This document shows positions 62,719-64,000 of a stretch of DNA of 64,000 nt, piece after piece. Positions within the stretch are counted from its first letter, which is position 1. Every line of letters begins with the position of its first letter. The notes beneath the pieces were generated by a model, which made no database searches, had not been told where the DNA came from, and saw nothing but the letters and a program-made list of their open reading frames with translations. The stretch lies in assembly GCF_036417845.1 (NCBI RefSeq), contig NC_089979.1:118949415-119013414 (forward strand), written 5' to 3'. Source of the stretch: Apteryx mantelli (Eukaryota; Chordata; Aves; Apterygiformes; Apterygidae). A program made the position numbers and the translations under genes.

Positions 62719-63078
62719 ATGAATCAGGTGGCCCGCAGGGGAACCAAAAGGATGAGGATAAGGAGCAGGGAGTTCTGGGACAAGATCTGGGCCATCAAGG
62801 ATTCTGTGACATTGCCCCAAAAGGATGACACAGAACCCATGGAGGTTGATCCTCCCAACGACGACCCGGAACCCATGGAGGTCGATCCTCCAGCATACAA
62901 TGAGGTGGAGCCGATGGAGGTCGATCCGCCGCCAGCAAAGGTGGCCTGCCAAAACCCCCTGGCACCTGGAATGGCTTTCCATCAGCCACGACAGCAGAGG
63001 CGTGCCAGGAGAGCCAGGGGGTGGCACGGCCATCGAGCTGGGCCCAGCCTCCAGCCCCCCACCAAAAGAAGAAGGTGA
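62719..63078 (+). CDS. Hypothetical basic protein with EPMEVDPP repeats, right-arm copy
   Basis: A 119-residue open frame that I do not recognise. The ATG has A at -3 and is the first ATG after the predicted start site. The N-terminus is basic (MNQVARRGTKRMRIRSREFW), followed by WDKIWAIKDSVTLPQ. Three acidic, proline-rich repeats of EPMEVDPP follow (about residues 39-72). Then comes a Gln/Arg-rich region (QPRQQRRARRARGWHGHRAG) and a terminal PPTKRRR that could be a nuclear localisation signal. No signal peptide or membrane segment. The stop codon lies inside an AAGGTGAGG donor-like site, so splicing there would remove the stop and extend the protein. TATA box, CRE-like site and poly(A) signal make a compact unit of about 0.8 kb. 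Internal repeats kept in frame and complete signals suggest a real gene. No homology is claimed. Confidence 0.6.
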   Translation: MNQVARRGTKRMRIRSREFWDKIWAIKDSVTLPQKDDTEPMEVDPPNDDPEPMEVDPPAYNEVEPMEVDPPPAKVACQNPLAPGMAFHQPRQQRRARRARGWHGHRAGPSLQPPTKRRR

Positions 63079-63360
63079 GGGGCTGCATAGAACAGACATC
63101 TGCAGGCGGCAAACAGAGCGCAGCCACCAGCCTGCCGCCAAAAGAACAAGGTGAGGGGCTGCGTGGAACAGACATCCGCAGGCGGCAAACAGAGCGCAGC
63201 CACCAGCGTGCCGCCAAAAGAACAAGGTGAGGGGCTGCGTGGAACAGACATCCGCAGGCGGCAAACAGAGCGCAGCCACCAGCCCGCCGCCAAAAGAACA
63301 AGGTGAGGGGCTGCGTGGAACAGACATCTGCAGGCTGCAAACTGAGACCAGCCAACCCCC
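63074..63360. repeat. 76-bp tandem repeat array, right arm
   Basis: Units begin at 63,074, 63,150, 63,226 and 63,302 (period exactly 76), the last one degenerating after about 45 bases. Each unit starts GGTGAGGGGCTGCGTGG (first copy GGTGAGGGGCTGCATAG) and contains ACAGACATC and CCGCCAAAAGAACAAG. Every boundary reads AAG|GTGAGG, a strong splice-donor match. The period is not a multiple of three, so a frame shifts at each unit. Confidence 0.92.
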
Positions 63361-63371
63361 ATGGGCCAATG

Positions 63372-63377
63372 AATAAA
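63372..63377 (+). terminator. Poly(A) signal, right-arm gene
   Basis: AATAAA about 294 bases past the stop codon, followed within 25 bases by AAGTGTTGTGTGAG, a GT-rich downstream element. Confidence 0.65.
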
Positions 63378-63536
63378 AGAATTCCTGAGTTTCAAGTGTT
63401 GTGTGAGCCCTTCTTTCCTGCCCCGCACTGTCCCCGCACGCCCTGGGGCGTGAAGAGGTGGCCTCTCTTCTGCCCTGAGCCCCGAGGGAGAGGTGACGAG
63501 AGGGCCTGGCTGCCTTTGGGCTGCTGTGCCGGGGCG

Positions 63537-63821
63537 ATGGAGGAGTCTGGCGGAGGGTCGCCAAGGTCACTGGGGGCCCGGAGGCGGGTGTTTTTCCGTC
63601 GGCGGTCGAGAAGGCGAATGGGGGTAGCTGTCTTCAGCTCCTGCGCTCTTCAGCTACCTAAGGGGTGGCTGAAAATGGAGCAAGGCCCTCCTTGGAGGCG
63701 CACCACCACCACCACCACCACCGGATCGATCGAAGGAGCTTTGCTCCCCTGGAGAAGCAAAGGGCTTCAATTCCAGCACAAAGACGTGCTGGATTTCAGC
63801 AGGGAGTTCCTTCCGTTCTAA
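63537..63821 (+). CDS. Doubtful 94-codon Arg-rich open frame, right arm
   Basis: Same frame as the left-arm copy at 61,123-61,407. It lies about 160 bases past the poly(A) signal of the EPMEVDPP gene. An arginine block (ARRRVFFRRRSRRRMG) is its only striking feature. It has no promoter, poly(A) signal or family that I can see. A longer open frame reads through the 76-bp array on the opposite strand. Both could be chance. Confidence 0.2.
   Translation: MEESGGGSPRSLGARRRVFFRRRSRRRMGVAVFSSCALQLPKGWLKMEQGPPWRRTTTTTTTGSIEGALLPWRSKGLQFQHKDVLDFSREFLPF
63701..63722. repeat. (CAC)n microsatellite, right arm
   Basis: Seven trinucleotide units, followed by CGGATCGATCG. Mirrored at 61,222-61,243. Confidence 0.9.
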
Positions 63822-64000
63822 TGGCTCCATTAGGGCTAATTTGCTCAAACTGCAAAAATGTTTGCCTCCCTGTTGATTGGCCCTTGTGAGAGTTCCTCTG
63901 GATTGCTGTGCCGGCTTTGGGCTCCCCCCGCCACAAAGAAGACTGGAGGAGCCCAGCTTAGGGCCACAGAGGTGACCAGGTGCTGCAGCACGTGGCATAG

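Larger units (their letters stand above)
60944..64000. repeat. Large near-perfect palindrome (inverted duplication)
   Basis: Arms 60,944-62,451 and 62,493-64,000 are reverse complements around a 41-bp spacer. Every pair of mirrored positions sums to 124,944. All translated frames that I compared between the arms are identical, so identity is at or near 100 percent over at least 1,508 bp. The right arm runs off the window, so the left boundary may be further left than 60,944. Each arm carries the same complete transcription unit. The spacer is not self-complementary, which argues against a simple read fold-back, and it does not resemble the usual hairpin sequencing adapter. A recent inverted duplication or gene conversion between arms is likely. 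An assembly artefact remains possible. Confidence 0.95.

Overview
This is nuclear DNA from a vertebrate, most likely a bird. Genes are split by canonical GT-AG introns and most of the window is non-coding. There is a 5'-truncated CR1 LINE ending in the ATTCTGT-type tail usual in bird genomes, a solo endogenous-retrovirus LTR with clean target-site duplications, and a C-RFamide/PrRP2 neuropeptide gene of a type that non-mammalian vertebrates keep and mammals appear to have lost. I cannot name the species.

Layout. Positions 1-5,800 show no gene. Positions 5,805-10,568 (minus strand) hold a complete C-RFamide (PRLH2) gene: a TATA box, a short 5' exon, an exon with the signal peptide and first half of the peptide, and an exon with the amidated RFamide C-terminus. 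Positions 10,570-19,400 are intergenic. Positions 19,480-24,700 (plus strand) hold a CpG-rich promoter and the complete four-exon EIF1B gene, encoding a 113-residue translation-initiation factor. Positions 24,700-57,860 (about 33 kb) contain no coding gene I can support, only the solo LTR at 27,764-28,572, simple repeats, worn ancient repeats and several AT-rich homeodomain/POU-motif stretches that look like conserved non-coding DNA. A CR1 fragment lies at 57,868-58,314.

The last 3 kb is the most unusual part. Positions 60,944-64,000 form a large inverted repeat: two arms of at least 1,508 bp, indistinguishable in all translated frames compared, around a 41-bp non-palindromic spacer. The window cuts the right arm, so the true length is unknown. 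Each arm carries the same compact transcription unit, pointing away from the centre: a CRE-like site, a TATA box, a 119-codon open frame for an arginine-rich basic protein with three EPMEVDPP repeats, a 76-bp tandem repeat array whose every unit has a splice-donor-like AAGGTGAGG, and an AATAAA signal. I do not recognise the protein. A young, gene-bearing palindrome of this kind is the best candidate for something undescribed, provided it is not an assembly artefact.

The two named genes are unrelated in function: a secreted neuropeptide precursor and a housekeeping translation factor. They are transcribed divergently from promoters about 9.5 kb apart.
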